64,000 nucleotides of DNA, taken from contig JAANDG010000154.1 of assembly GCA_036852015.1 (NCBI GenBank), forward strand, positions 62,001 to 126,000, given 5' to 3'. Of the stretch, positions 37,996 to 50,795 are shown piece by piece. Made by a program: the position numbers and the translations under genes. The notes under the pieces are model-generated. The model made no database searches. It was not told the origin of the DNA and worked only from the letters and a program-made list of their open reading frames with translations. How positions within the stretch are numbered: position 1 is the stretch's first letter; the number at the start of each line of letters is the position of its first letter. This stretch comes from Pelodera strongyloides (lineage: Eukaryota; Nematoda; Chromadorea; Rhabditida; Rhabditidae).

Positions 37996-39245
37996 ATGCT
38001 CTTCTCCGACGAAGTGTCGAACACAGTGCCTGTTGGCTCGAACAGAGCCAACAGTTTGGGTACAGTTGGGTCGGGTACGGGTCACATTGGGGGCATATCG
38101 GTTGACAATGGGTATGTTGGTTTAACGCGGTGTCATTTTTCTTGGGAGGGCAAAACAAGTGTCATTGCACTGAGCTGACACTGCAGTTTTTAGTCGCCAT
38201 GAGTGTCGGCAATGGTTTCGAAGACGATTCGTATTGGTGATTATTGGAGCAAGTTATTTTTTATCGTTATTTTCAGGTCGATCTTCAGCAAGCATAGATT
38301 CAGATTCGGTTCAAATGGATGGGTCACACGACCCAGTAAAGGTATGGTCTCTCAGTTTGTTCACCCAGTAATATATTAAATGCACCACTCCTGTTTTATT
38401 TTTCCATACAACCTTACGCTTTCACACCTCTTTTGAATCGTGGCCTTATTGAAGCAATATTGTAATTTAGTTTATTTATTACATGTGTTATACAGGAGAG
38501 CTTTCTGAACCAAACATTCTCATTCGTTTTCGCCTTTTAGCTGAACAGATCAAGAAGCGGCCAGTGTTGTCGATGACTGAGGCTGTGAGTGTGGTTGGAT
38601 TCCCAACAGAGGTGTGTATTATTTTATTGTTCTTTTAGACCTCATTCGAGCAACGAACAATTGACGCCAAGAAAGTTTTTTTTGGTTATTTTCATTACAG
38701 GAAATATCCCCATTTGCAGGAGCCAAAGAGGCGCCTTTACTTATTTTTATACCCTTTTCAGTCGGACATTGAAAAAATGGCTAACCTGTCCATGACCAAG
38801 ACTGACTCCATTTGCGTCGCACCGAAGGTAATTAACATTTGCTTCAGAGAAGGCGGGAAAGGTCAATATGAAGGCCCGACGAGTGGCGCACTTTCCGTTG
38901 TGGAAAATGTTTTCTTTATTTATCAGCAGCATCCATATAATCTCCCCTTAAAAGTTTTCGTATCGTGTTCCTTCCTGCATTTTTCTTTATTTATTCCACA
39001 AGGTTTAATTTTTGGCGATTATATTTTGCAAACGTATTCAGAGTTGCATCGGAGGTCCGCGTGTTGTACGTGTGTGCGGCAGAACAGTGCCATCTCTAAC
39101 ATTCTCGGTGAGATTTTGGGAGTAAATTTCTTTCGCAAAGGAGCAAATTTTCCTCCTATAATTTGTTGTGCAGGGTTCGACAATTGAATGTTTCGTTTCC
39201 ATACGGACCCGTCAAGATCGGCCTAGGGACTACCAAAATGTATGA
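37996..39245 (+). CDS. Unknown spliced gene, about 143 aa
   Basis: Five exons join in phase: 37996-38111, 38277-38341, 38541-38611, 38720-38827, 39174-39245. All have GT..AG boundaries, and the last four acceptors are TTTTCAG/TTTTAG/TTGCAG/GTGCAG. Pieces read are IFSKHRFRFGSNGWVTRPSK, EQIKKRPVLSMTEAVSVVGF, SDIEKMANLSMTKTDSICVA and STIECFVSIRTRQDRPRDY. I recognise no family and no membrane segment. The start is weak: there is no acceptor just before the ATG, and the first exon could belong elsewhere. It begins 14 bp after the possible end of the FAM21-tail copies. Confidence 0.42.
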
Positions 39246-39504
39246 TTTTAAGCAAACGGTAAGTCCTAACACAAGTTATGTGGACGCACACGTCCAAATA
39301 TTACAATTGCTTTGAATTGTGGGAGAACCATCTAGGACATCTAGATCATTTGCCTATTGCAGGAAGCGCTACGATTCGTGGAAATGAACTCGAGGACTTA
39401 GTGAGCAGCAGTTTTATTCCGGTGTTTTTTATTTTTATTAGTTTTATTGCCGAGTTTGCTCTCTTGTTAGTTTATTCCGCAGACAACTGTTTTTTTTTGT
39501 TTCG

Positions 39505-40255
39505 ATTAGTATGCTTACTTACAAGGAGCGCGCTGCGCAATAAGATCCTCCCTGGCAATGAACCTATTATGGGTAAATAAAGCATGGCAAAGGGTATTTG
39601 AATATATGCTCCGAAATCTCTATGGACTTCTGGAATTCAGAATATGAGCCCCGAAGTTATAGCGTTGTGGCAATTTTGTTGAAATTGGCGCCTTTTCTTG
39701 ACAATTAAATCATCGGTATTGTGGTCTAGTGGATAGCTCTCCAGCTTGCGGATACTGCGGCCAGGGTTCTATTCCCTTCAGGAACCTTTTTTTTGCAGTT
39801 TTATCTTTTTTAATCTTATTATATTTCCATGGGGAAATTGTGTCCAAATGATTATTTGGCGCGAAGATGCAGACAGTGAAGACAACCCCTTTTGAACGAT
39901 TTTGAACGAAAATAATCATGTTGGACACAATTTCCCCATGGAAATATAATAAGATTTAAAAAAAGATAAAACTGCAAAAAAAAGTTCCTGAAGGGAATAG
40001 AACCCTGGCCGCAGTATCCGCAAGCTGGAGAGCTATCCACTACACCACAATACCGATTATTTAATTGTCAAGAAAAGCCGCCAATTGCAACAAAATTGCC
40101 ACAACGCTATAACTTCGTGGCTCATATTCTGAATTCCAGAAGTCCATAGAGTTTTCGGAGCATATATTCAAATACCCCTTGCCATGCTTTATTTACCCAT
40201 AGTAGGTTCATTGCCAGGGAGGATCTTATTGCGCGGCGCGCTCCTTGTTAGTATA
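39505..40255. repeat. Long inverted repeat (about 350-bp arms, 57-bp loop) with tRNA-like sequence
   Basis: The left arm (about 39505-39855) and right arm (about 39912-40255) are near-perfect complements, e.g. AATAAAGCATGGCAAAGGGT at 39578 against ACCCCTTGCCATGCTTTATT at 40174. Each arm holds a tRNA-like stretch (39715-39790 plus; 39995-40060 minus). Confidence 0.88.
39715..39790 (+). other. tRNA-like (tRNA-derived) sequence in the left arm
   Basis: TGGTCTAGTGG fits the polymerase III A box. GGTTCTATTCC is a one-mismatch B box at normal spacing. I could not draw a convincing anticodon stem or matched acceptor stem, so this looks like a tRNA relic or the head of a SINE rather than a working tRNA. 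The mirror copy is on the minus strand near 39995-40060. Confidence 0.55.
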
Positions 40256-41132
40256 TATCCGCAATATTTGTAGTCGGTTTGCTTTTGGAGTATAGTATTT
40301 CCAGCCGTAGGCAAAAATTGTTTAGAAATTAGTATGTTTTCGATTAGAACTGTGGTATAAGGTTTTGTTATGTTGGCGACCCATTGTTGATACTCAAATA
40401 AGTTGTAATGATACTCAGCCGTAATATTTTGAGCTTTTTTATTGTAGTAAAATTTTTATTTTTCTCAAGACTAATTTTTTTGATTTCACCGGTTATCAAA
40501 CTGTTCGTTATCTTTTGGTCCTCGCTTGGATGATTTATCGGAACGTCGAATTGGACTGAATTGGAGCCGCTTGGGAATGAATTTTTAGATGATTCCTCAA
40601 TTAATAGCGAAGTCGCTGGAATAGTAATAGCTGCGGCTTAAAGCGGTATTGTTCCTTTTTTTGTCTAATAATAGTTTGAATAACAATAACCCAAAGTTGC
40701 CATTTTGTGCGAGATTTCACGACTTCGCGAAGTCGTAAATTGGTCCGGATACTTGCAAACCCCATAAGATACGTAGAGTGGTGCAAAAAGGAGGTAAAAT
40801 GATGATTTAATGGTGAGATAAACGTTTAAATTGTTACGCTGACGGGGGCCGGCCTCTCACCGGCCAGGGGACTTCCCTAAGTGTTGTTCACGGGGGCACG
40901 CATTCAAGGGTAGCTGGTGACCCAATGGGCGCGTCATTGTCGTCTATGGCTGCCTTCAGATCTTCCTTGGTCACAGGCTTTGGAATGTCGACTTCATCGC
41001 ACAAGATGGCGGCAGAACGACGCTTTCGGTCCCACGCTTCCGATCTACCGTTAGTACAATTCAAGATAACACGCTTTTATTTACCGCGGTTAATGGAACG
41101 TTCTACATGAATTTTGTTCAGTCTGTTTCAGT
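40256..41132. other. Stretch without a supported gene
   Basis: An isolated family A end (ATACTTGCAAACCCCAT, about 40749-40765) and a small palindrome ACGACTTCGCGAAGTCGT (about 40720-40737) are visible. A GC-rich hairpin GGCCGGCCTCTCACCGGCC lies near 40848-40866. No coding structure is seen. Confidence 0.4.
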
Positions 41133-41180
41133 GTTTGTTGGTCATTGACAGTAGCCACACTGAACTACAAGGATTACAAA

Positions 41181-41387
41181 ATGGCGGGAATAAATATATT
41201 TATATATGTTTTGGAAAGCCTATTTGTTTCATTACCGATACTATGTTTTATTGTAAGTATTTTTCTTATTCCGGTGCTTTCGACGGATCTCATTTCACTC
41301 GTGAAGTCTGTACTTCATTTCCCCCTACAACTTCATTTATAGTGTGTGTTTTGGCCCTCGTCCCTTTTTCAGATGTGGTTGGTCTAA
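41181..41387 (+). CDS. Possible 28-aa one-pass membrane micropeptide
   Basis: Exon 41181-41252 (24 codons) ends at a clean GTAAGT donor. A second exon at 41373-41387 after CCCTTTTTCAG adds four codons and a stop. The peptide is almost wholly hydrophobic (INIFIYVLESLFVSLPILCF). An acceptor GTTTCAG at 41132 lies 48 bases before the ATG, as in spliced-leader mRNAs. The ORF is too short to be sure. A conserved micropeptide, the start of a non-coding RNA, or chance are all possible. Confidence 0.28.
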
Positions 41388-42744
41388 GGAGGGGACTGAC
41401 CAATTCCTATTTGTCGAGAGTGACCGCTCGGGAGTGTACGGAGTGAGTGACCAGCCTACAGACACACATACACTTATCCGTCACGTCGAAATAGAGTACG
41501 CCAGGGACAACAGACAGACCTATAGAGTGTTAGTAGGTGGTCTAGACGACCTACGTGACCGTGCTTTCGCGTGAGTGAGCAAAGAAGCTAGAAAGAGCCA
41601 GATGCGTGCATTACCCAGCGACATATACATATGGCGCCATGCACGCGTGTAGCAGACATTGCAGACATCAGACCACCAGGAAAGCTGACAGACATGCAGA
41701 TTTACGCAGAGTGACCAGCAGATATGCGTCGCGGACGCTAGATAGCACGCCTACCACGAGACATAGTCGTGAAAAGACAAGTGCGGAGCATTACCTGATG
41801 AGAGAGCGCTGACAGTACAAGGGCCAGGCACACGGGCGTACGTACCGCCCCCTCGGGGCCGTCCCGCCCCTGTGGCGGTGCGATGGTCAACCATTCGTGC
41901 CCCTTGTGCCCGGTCTTGCACTACCCTCCTCCCACACAGAGCACCCTTTGCCTTCCTTCCCCCGTTCCCTCTTTTTTTTGGAAAACTCCCGTGCGGTCAA
42001 CCCGTAGATCCGAACTTGTGTTCCTTTTGTGTGCAACGCGAGTTCCATCTCGGGTAGACTGAGCGAGTTGACCTGGCATTGTGCCGTTTCCTTTCTATCC
42101 GTACGCTCCCCTACGCTCTATCAATCAAGGAATTGAAAATGAATGCACCAAATTTTGTGCTTGCTACGTCGTAAAAAGACCTTCGAAGGTCGACCTATCA
42201 TAAAGCAACTAAAATATCAATCACTGAAATCACGTTTAGTCACAGCTTTTAAATTTGAAATAAACTATACTACTATGTTGTGCAGTACCGAATCGGATCT
42301 GATTGCGTATTCCCGCTAGCTGGCTTTAATGATGATGCTTCCCCTTTGGCATCCGAGCAATGATATACATTATTTGAGGGGCATGTGAAGTATTCTTTGC
42401 TACATGGCAGCACTGAAATAGAATGAGAAGGACTGGGGTTTGTGATTAAATGGTGTTGGACAATCACACAAAACACACTTAACTGATAAACTGGTGTTGT
42501 TATATTTGTATTGCGAAAGGCTCAATGTAGGTAATAAACAATGGGTCGGTAATGGTTAATTTAACGAATCGAGCAACGCAGGTTGCATGATTGAGGGATG
42601 AATGTGTAGTTGGTTTGGCTTGCTGTGGGGGGGCCGGCCTTTCGCAACAGCAGCCACATTGCCCGATAGAAAGACGCACAGCCTGCGATAAGGGTTGCCC
42701 CCCCCCCCACCCGTACGCGGGGTGCGCGTTCTCTCTGGACACAC
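41388..42744. other. Stretch with local GC-rich segments, no supported gene
   Basis: 41800-41960 and 42620-42740 are GC-rich, with runs of C or G (CCCCCCCCCCC near 42701). Open frames overlap on both strands but show no family resemblance. A 5' exon of the following transporter could be hidden here. Confidence 0.35.
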
Positions 42745-45700
42745 ATGACCGTCCCACAGGCAACCCAGTACCAAGTATACACGAGAAGGTGGCTCTATCT
42801 GGCTGTAGTCTGCATCGTCAACTTCTCCAATGCGAACGTGAGTGTGAACACAATTACAGCATAGATATGGATAAGCAGTCTGTCCCTTCCAAGCTTTCAA
42901 TGAAAGGACTAAACTTTTTGAAAATGACAAAACATCTAGTCATGGACAATCAATGAGTCATCCATCACTGGCCTCGGCATTATGTGTACCGTATCGATTA
43001 AACACAAAATTTTTTGATTAAAAATTGAGCGACGGAGAGAAAGCGTGATATGGCAGTATCATATGCATAATGCATACGTAAAGGGATCAAAAGATTACCT
43101 AAAGATACTAGCAATTTATTCGTCTTTCCGTAATGATAGCGACGATTAACAGTATTGAAACTAAATCACAGAAGTTTGCCTAGTAGATCAAATCTAGCCA
43201 TTTGGAAAAATTATGTAACAATTGGTGTACCGCAGTACATCTGCATCCAGACTTCTTTTTGTTAGTTTAAAGTAACCGTATGGAAAAATCTGTGTGTTAA
43301 ATTGAAAACCATGCCAATTTAGCTTTATACATCTCCTCTAGTTTCCTTTCGCAAAAAAAAGTAATATACTTAAGCACGCAAAGTTCAACAAACATCCGAG
43401 TAAGAACCTTTCTACTCTGGAAGCTGTTCAACCTCGCTAACTACATATGCTTAAAATTTCAGACTTGGATTACGTTCTCGCCAATTACGTTTTACACAAA
43501 ACAATATTATGACTTAAACAATGCACCGTTATTCTTCAATACGATCTTCATGGTGTTATCCATCCCAGTTGGCTTTGTTGCTTGTTGGTGGACAGACAGA
43601 TTTGGACTCAAATCGGGGGTAAGTGGTAGCAGCAAACAATCACCGACATAGATTGGTAATTTAGTTTGTAATAGGAGTTTAGCTTAGTGAGTACACCAAT
43701 GTCGATAGAAAATAAGCGACGCTGCAAATACTTGTAAATTAAGCAGTGTTTGAGAATGATAAAAATAGTTTATTGATCACATATATCAAAGAAGACACAC
43801 ACATAATCAAATGGATACCCTAAGACGAACATGCTTCACAACAGCTCGTACTAACAAGGGACCAAACTACATATCATAATTACATAACTGAAAAGTTCAA
43901 AATATGGAGAAACGTAACTAAAAAGAAACGTAACCAATAAGAAACGTAACTAATAAGAAACGTAACTAATATCTTGTAAACTGGAGACAAACACATCATT
44001 CCGATGCTGATAGTAAAGAAAGTCCAATGAGTTATATTTTCTTATCGTTGTGTATGTAGGTTCTACTTGGAGCATGGACCAACGTGATTGGCAATGTAAT
44101 TCGAACAGCGGGATCACATTCGTCGATTGCCAAACATTGGGTGGGTTAATATTTTTATTAAGTTTTTCTCCGCGTATGAATTCTTCTTCTCTCGACTGAG
44201 GTTGTTTTATTGATAATCATGTCCAATTTTTGAGTACTTTTTGTAGGGAGTTTAATCCCTTAGTTGTCCTATCTAAATACTGAAACGGATGCTTAATCAT
44301 TGAACAGTGCGAATCGCTTCAGTTCACTGATTTGATCGCTTGCATCACTCAATACCTTTTGCTTTCGTCGGCCGCATGTTTCCTCCCATATATAGCTTGA
44401 TCTACTGATAAATGAGCCCTGTGGCGTCACAAAAAAGCGATAAGAAAAAGCGCGTCAAGGTTGAGTTATTGATTTGGCTTAGTTTTGGAAGCTTTAGTAC
44501 GGCAAGTTGTAAACATACAGTACAATCATTCGAGGCACAAAAGCTGTCCGCATAGTTAGGCCGTAGCTCCCCTGGGCTGTCTTGGATTTTGTATTCCCAG
44601 CTAGATTGCTTGCTCGGCTCTCCGTGGAAAGTGATAAAAAGTCTGAACCGGGTCCCTTACGAAGTGTAATCCGTTCTTGCTGGAATATATAGGCCCATTA
44701 CTCCGGGAGAGGTTTTTCCTCGCACGGCACATGTGTTCCGTTTCGTGAAATATGTGTTTGATTCGCAGCCCCCCGCTCGTACGATTTGGTCGCTCTGTTG
44801 CACTTTCAAAAGGTTACGGGCTTGGATTTCGTACAGTATGCTCACGAAAAATGAGAACGGTGTCCATTACAATAGCGTAGATTATCTTTCGCCCTTATAC
44901 AATCGATAAAACATATCGTAGTCAGAACCCTACATTTCAGTAGAAATCGCTTTAAATTTGCAAATCGGTGTCTTTTCCCCTGACATTTTTGGCCAATGAG
45001 TCATATGAATAATTCATCACCGTATCGCGAAAATGATTCAAATTGGAATTTGGATGGTTCCAGTCTGGCCCAGAATATTATAAACACGTTAAAAAAATTG
45101 GGATGATGAACACTATGAGTATGACTTAATAAAAAATACTAATAATGCCGATGCTCATTTTGACTAGGCATCGTTGCCTGAATTTCGTAGAGTTGACAGG
45201 TTCACAATACACTACACGATATAATACAATACAATACAATACAATACGCTGCTACAAGGCAATTATGATCACTAAACGTAAATATTTCAGCGATTTCCCA
45301 TCGCGTTTGCTGGGCAGACAATCGCCGCAGTGGCACAACCATTTGTGATGTTTCTCCCAACAAAACTATCAGCATTTTGGTTTCCGGATGATCAAAGAAA
45401 TATAGCGAATACACTCGGAAGTATGGCAAACCCGATTGGAATCGCAGCAATGTATATGGCTTCGTCTGTTTTCGTAAACGACAAACACCCTGATAACTTC
45501 TTTGTACTGGTAAGATATTTTGGACATATAACGCAGGTTTGTTTAGATCCTTTGAGGAGTTGTGGTTTGGAAGAAAAAATACTCTTCTTCAAACTTTCCT
45601 TCCATTCAGTTTCGCAAAGATGAGCCGTAGTCGTCTTCCTTTGCTAGGTTCCTTACCCAAAATTTTCGGCTAACCACTGGACATAAGTGAATGGTTAGCC

Positions 45701-48700
45701 CCGGAGCGCGTTATGTCTGGCTGTCACGGCCAATCGATCCCACGCTCGATCCCCTCACCCAATGCTCTCCAAATTAGGACAACTGCCCTAATAGTGGCCG
45801 GGAGTGGGGGCGATGAGACAATCAACAATAGATGAAGCTACCTGATTTGTTGCGTCCATATCAACAGGTTTTCAACTCATCACTTGTTGGAGAATATTCC
45901 TCGTGCTTTGTTTTTCACATGCCTAGTTCTCTAAACATCGCTCGTGCAGTCCTTTCTGGAATGTTCGGAATCCGCTTGTTGTCAAATTGCATTATCAATT
46001 TGTGCGATCAATTAGATCACTTTCAAAGGGCAACGCCGTCCTTTTCAATTTGCCCGATGTAATGTTTCAATTGTTCCGCTACAAAACAGTGGCCTACATT
46101 ACAGCGGGGAACGTTTTGGAATTACAATGCCCGAAATGCAAAACAACTAGCTTATATTCAATTTTGTAATACATTTTTTGAATGCAAGCGCTGAAAATCA
46201 TGTAAAGTGGAGGAAAATATACCATCTATAGCTTCGTATACTGTAGTAGGTTAGTTCCAAATTTAAGGATCACCATGTCTACTGCCGGGTTTCAACACGT
46301 ACGCAGTCTGATAGACTAGTGCATAGTTTCACTGATGACGTTTTTCCTGTCTACCGCCGCACAAACGGGCGACTCCATGCCCCGTGGTCGCGATTGCACT
46401 AATCTTGCACTTTTCCTTTTTGCTAGGCAAGGGACATGGTACAAGGGGCACACTGCGAGCCACTATATGTATGCCCCATCGATCGATTTCATTTCAACAA
46501 ACAATGCTTAACATTAGCGAAAGTTTGCACGTTGTAACTTTATTATAGGTACACTTTGCTAGTCAGTTCGCAAAGAGTCATATTAGGTTAGCAAAAATGT
46601 TCCTCGACGAGTATTCTGTAGTTTATGAGTATGGTTATGGGCGTGTGTTTCAGCTGTGGCCTGTCTTCTTATTTGGGGGTCGTACGGCTGGCTATAGGGT
46701 GCTTAGATCCATAGGAACAAATGCTTCAATGAGGACACTACAGCGACAGCTGGTGTGTCCTTGCTCCTGTGTAGCCCCATTGCCATCACTATGGGGTCCC
46801 TAAGAGGGGGACCGGTGTTCCAAAGCACATAATTGTGGGATGAAAGGACGGTGAAGGATGGGGGACATCAATTTCATTCGTACAAGAAATAGAATTTGGA
46901 AATCTTTCTCTCACTGGCAGTCATCTGCCTACCATTCCAGGCTCACTGCAAGGCTGTGCATTCATGAATATGTGTTCGCAGGTGTATTTATGGTCTAGGC
47001 GGAAAACAATCAGAAACTCTCTGATTCACGCGAATGTGGACTTATTTTTTTTTTGGATTCGACGGTGTCTGCGGGACGATTACTAATTTTCCCCATCTCA
47101 TTAGTCACCTACAAGATGTCTATCGTTTTCTTTCTTCATCTCACCAATCATGACACATACGATGCCAAATTCTCAAGGTTGACTGTTCGGTCGGCATCAT
47201 TCTTTAGACTATTGATCGGCGATATAGCGATAATTTTTCGGCATTCCTTTCTTTTTCTATCCATCACTGGCGATGCAGAGAGGTGTTTTTGTACATGCGA
47301 GGGAGGTCTCGGGTGGCTTTCAAATTGAAACTTGGCGCCATTTTTGTGTTCAGCGCACATGTCTGCACTTTCCCAGGCTCATAGTGTGAACCCCCGATTG
47401 TGGGCTATTATTTGAAAAGATTCGTTTGCGTACTCTGCTACGGAAGAGACTGATGTGTTATGGGAACGTTTTTTTAAAGTTCAGGCAAACGTAGAATAGG
47501 TTCTGCAAAGTGCAAAAGGGTAATTTACAGACAAACACATGTATTTTTATAATGTTGTACAACGTTGTAGGCCCACTGTTTTCTTTTATCAAAACACATA
47601 TCAGATACCCAAGTACGGTTTGGTGTTCATTAAAATGCAACACATTTACTTCAGCCGCTGTTTTCACATTTGTATTGTGAGCAGCTTTCCGAAAATACGA
47701 GCCAAGGTCAAATTGCGATGTCCACTTGTTTCAAACAAGGGTTGAGTGTCGGTCGAAGACCATAGCTAATTGTGCGTGAAAATGGGAAGGTCGTATTCTA
47801 CTACAATAAGTTCGCCTTAGTACACGTTGAACGCTAACAACACTAGAGTATTCGGGCACTTATTTAAAAAAAACTGAATAAAAACTGAATTTTATTCTTC
47901 TTCACTAAAGCTCAAGTGACTTCAAGAAAAGACATCTCAATATGTACATTTTAATACAGAAAGAGTTAACGTGATTATCTTGTTTTACAAAACATGTGCA
48001 CCTTCAAGACCACCCACAGAGGTCTCTTGTTAACAGTCTATTTCTGTTTATACACGGCCGCTGTCCCGCGTTTGTAGGATAATCACGGTTTATGCGAGGA
48101 CACCAGTCGAGCGTAATTGCTTTCCTCAAAATAGGAGCCGTTTGGGAACAAGGGATGGGTCTTTGGAACTGCAGATATATAGAAATGTACTTAGCTTCGA
48201 ATGTGTGTTCCTTTTTCAAAGGTCATTCAGTGTTCATTGTCTGTGATTGTGTATTGTGTACGATTTGTTTGGCAGAGATCCGCAACAGTGTAGTAGACAA
48301 TCTTTGTTTAGAATATCGTCGTCGCCTCTCTATCAGTTGTGGCTGCTGTATTATCCCTGTCTGTTACTAGAAGTGTACCGCTAACGCCTGCATCTGCGTC
48401 AAAGAACGAGGATGTTATCACCCCTACATTCTATGAGGTAATGTCGTTTGACCTGTTTAGGGAGTGAGGAAGGGAGCTTGTGGGATGTCTATGCGGAACT
48501 TCGCCATTACAATTTCCATATTGTTCGGGCAAGAGCATCATGTTCCAGTGATTTCAGGGTGTTAAACGATGTGCAAAGTCTCGACGATTCTTCATACTTG
48601 CCATGTGCCTGGGTGGCGGAGTTGGTCTATTTAATGCATTATATAATAATCTACAACCGGCTCTTTGTGTGAAGGTAATTCCTTTTTTAATGAAGAAGCA

Positions 48701-50129
48701 TGGAACGGTGTGTCAGGAGGAACCTTATTGCATGCTTTTTCTTTTTATGGCTGCCCTTCTCTTTCCATTGACTTTGTTTGAATAAATGATGTCATATTTT
48801 TAAATTAAATTTGTTTTACGCTTCAAGAGCGTGCACCTTTATTCAAGGGTGAAAATACAGATTCAATGTTTGCTTATGACATATTTTATCTTTTCATAAT
48901 AATTAATAAAGATATAGGTGAAGAAATATTCTTTTAAAGTGAATCTTACTAAAATAATTTCCAGGGCTATTCTGATACATTTTCGGGCGGAATGGGCTCG
49001 TTACTCATTGTGTCTGGCCTTCTTGGGGCTGCCATCAGTGGAATAGTCGTTGATAAAACAGGAAAATTCGAAGAAGTTATGAAGGTGGGAGGATTGTAAT
49101 ATTTTCACGTTGTTAAATGTTCAGATAGAGTGAGTACAATACCAGAAATACCAAGAAAACAATGTTTCAGATCAGCTTCTCACTGGCTGGTTTAGCTGCG
49201 GTCAGCTTGTCAATTTCTATAAATTACGAGGTACGCATATTTTAGTTGTTTGATTTCGTTACGTCCGTAGTGAGTAAACACGATCGAGCCTTCTGCAAAA
49301 CAATATCCCGCGGTAAACAAAAAAGTAAATACGTCTCTCAGTTCTGCATTAGTAGTTTGATAGCTGGAATTCAGCATTTTTCCATCACCAATTGTTTATT
49401 TACATTGGGTGGAGAACGGACTGTGCGTATTTGTACGTAATAAATATTAAATAATGTCATTATCACATTATCATTCCATCTCAGAATCAACCTTGGTGGG
49501 TTGCCGGATCAATATTCTTCTTTGGTTGCTTTGGATTTGCTATCTACCCAATCGGTCTCGAAATGGGAGTCGAAGCAACTTATCCGGTAGCCGAAGCCAC
49601 TTCGACTGGGCTTATCATTATGCTTGGGTGATTACTTTCTACCTACTTTGCCAATGCTTTCGTTTTGAATCCTCCCATTTCGTGCGTGTCGTGAACCGTC
49701 AAGTAAACTAATCATTTAGCCAGTTACAAGGAGTAATATTCGTCCTGGTAACGAACTTCGTAAATGGAAAACCAACACCGCACGATTTAGCAGTTCAAAC
49801 TTGCGTGAATCATAATGAAGATATGAGCAGTGTGATCACATGGAAATGTAAGTTACTTTTTAAATAAGTGCACATACAACTTATTTCTTGAGTGCTAGTG
49901 TTCGGTGTTCTGTATACAGAAGAATACCTGCCTTCACTTAAACGTGAGAAACACCGACTTGATTCCAGGGTCCTTCATCATGTGGAACTGCTTTGTGTGT
50001 GCGCTCATAACAATATTCGTCGCTCTATTCTGGCCCAAGTATAAACGACGCGAATACGAATTGGCCAACAAACAACGGAGTTTGCAAAATGAAGTCCATT
50101 CACAGTCGCTTTCAACCGAAGAACTCTAA
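42745..50129 (+). CDS. SLC49 (FLVCR-like) major facilitator transporter
   Basis: Eleven exons join in phase to 467 aa: 42745-42837, 43463-43618, 44060-44140, 45291-45509, 48312-48437, 48558-48674, 48965-49084, 49171-49230, 49485-49627, 49720-49847, 49969-50129. SLC49 proteins are multi-pass carriers (haem, choline or related solutes in characterised members). Signatures: RRWLYLAVVCIVNFSNAN in the first membrane helix, VACWWTDRFGLKSG loop, LLGAWTNVIGNVIR, GQTIAAVAQPFVMFLPTKL followed by SAFWF, LGGGVGLFNALYNNLQPAL and EMGVEATYPVAEATSTG. The carboxyl tail is short and charged. SLC49A3/MFSD7-like is my best guess; substrate cannot be told. The start is uncertain, because CCCACAG inside the first exon could instead be an acceptor from an upstream exon. 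Confidence 0.86.
43915..43975. repeat. Short tandem repeat, about 17-bp unit
   Basis: About four imperfect units of AAGAAACGTAACTAAT lie within an SLC49 intron. Confidence 0.8.
45222..45247. repeat. Pentanucleotide microsatellite (ATACA)n
   Basis: About five copies of ATACA lie in the intron just before the 45291-45509 exon of the SLC49 gene. Confidence 0.85.
45510..48311 (+). other. 2.8-kb intron of the SLC49 gene
   Basis: This is the largest intron of the gene, between the TKLSAFWF exon and the exon starting NIVVASLSVV. It contains a hairpin at about 45669-45703 (GGCTAACCACT...AGTGAATGGTTAGCC) and GC-rich text at 45700-45830 and 46730-46830. Short frames inside show no support. Confidence 0.6.
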
Positions 50130-50795
50130 TATGACTTGCATGCCAAAGCATGGATTTATTTTCTCTGTTAATATTGTCTTGTGTATATAGGCTAATACAG
50201 GAATGTCGCACCATATTTCGTAAATATTAAGTACTTTAATAAGTTATGTTCCAACAGCATATTTTCAGCTTATGTAGGTTTGTCCAGTAGGTAAGTTAGT
50301 TTCTTTTTAGACTAGGTATAAACTAGAAGACAGGGTTCGTTCTGCCTTAACACAGGAGCTCAGGTATCTTTAGGAAACGATTCGCTATTCTTTGCACCAA
50401 AGTGATGTCAAAAAATTACCAAAAAATCGTGAAAGGGATGGGCGAGTTATTTTACAAACGTTTAATTTTCTCATAAAGAGAACATATATTCTCTATGCTT
50501 CCCCAAAGCTCTTATTCGGCTGGGAATCAAGTAAACCTTACAAACCTACAAGCAAACACAATTGCAATGTTTTCACAAACATGGATGAGATTCTAATTAT
50601 TTTGTCGAAGAAAACAATTCCGTACCAATTGTCCACTGTGCACATTTCAACAACTTTATCAAAATTATGTGGAAGGTTCAGAAGGCAAAGCAATTTAACG
50701 TTTGTGTAATTACACTCCGTGATGTCGCAATCCTGTGTCGCGTGAGTACCACGGTGTTGTCACGGTGAAAGTTCGCTGCCGTGTCGTGTGTGGTG
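50130..50795. other. Intergenic space between convergent genes
   Basis: This is the 3' flank of both the SLC49 gene (plus) and the CCDC149-type gene (minus). A 105-codon plus-strand frame at 50392-50709 is poly-Lys and poly-Asn biased, lacks splice support and is not called. GTCACGGTG repeats occur near 50758 and 50794. Confidence 0.4.

Noticed and set aside
39715..39790. Functional tRNA gene
   Set aside because: The A box is good but the B box is off by one base and no proper anticodon stem or acceptor stem could be paired.
42556..42930. 124-codon minus-strand frame
   Set aside because: It is antisense to the first SLC49 exon, compositionally odd because of C/G runs, and has no splice or family support.
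42591..42956. 121-codon plus-strand frame rich in Cys and Pro
   Set aside because: It covers the first SLC49 exon in the wrong frame. The SLC49 frame gives a membrane helix that continues into the next exon.
50392..50709. 105-codon plus-strand frame
   Set aside because: It is low complexity, lies in the convergent 3' flanks of two solid genes, and has no splice structure.
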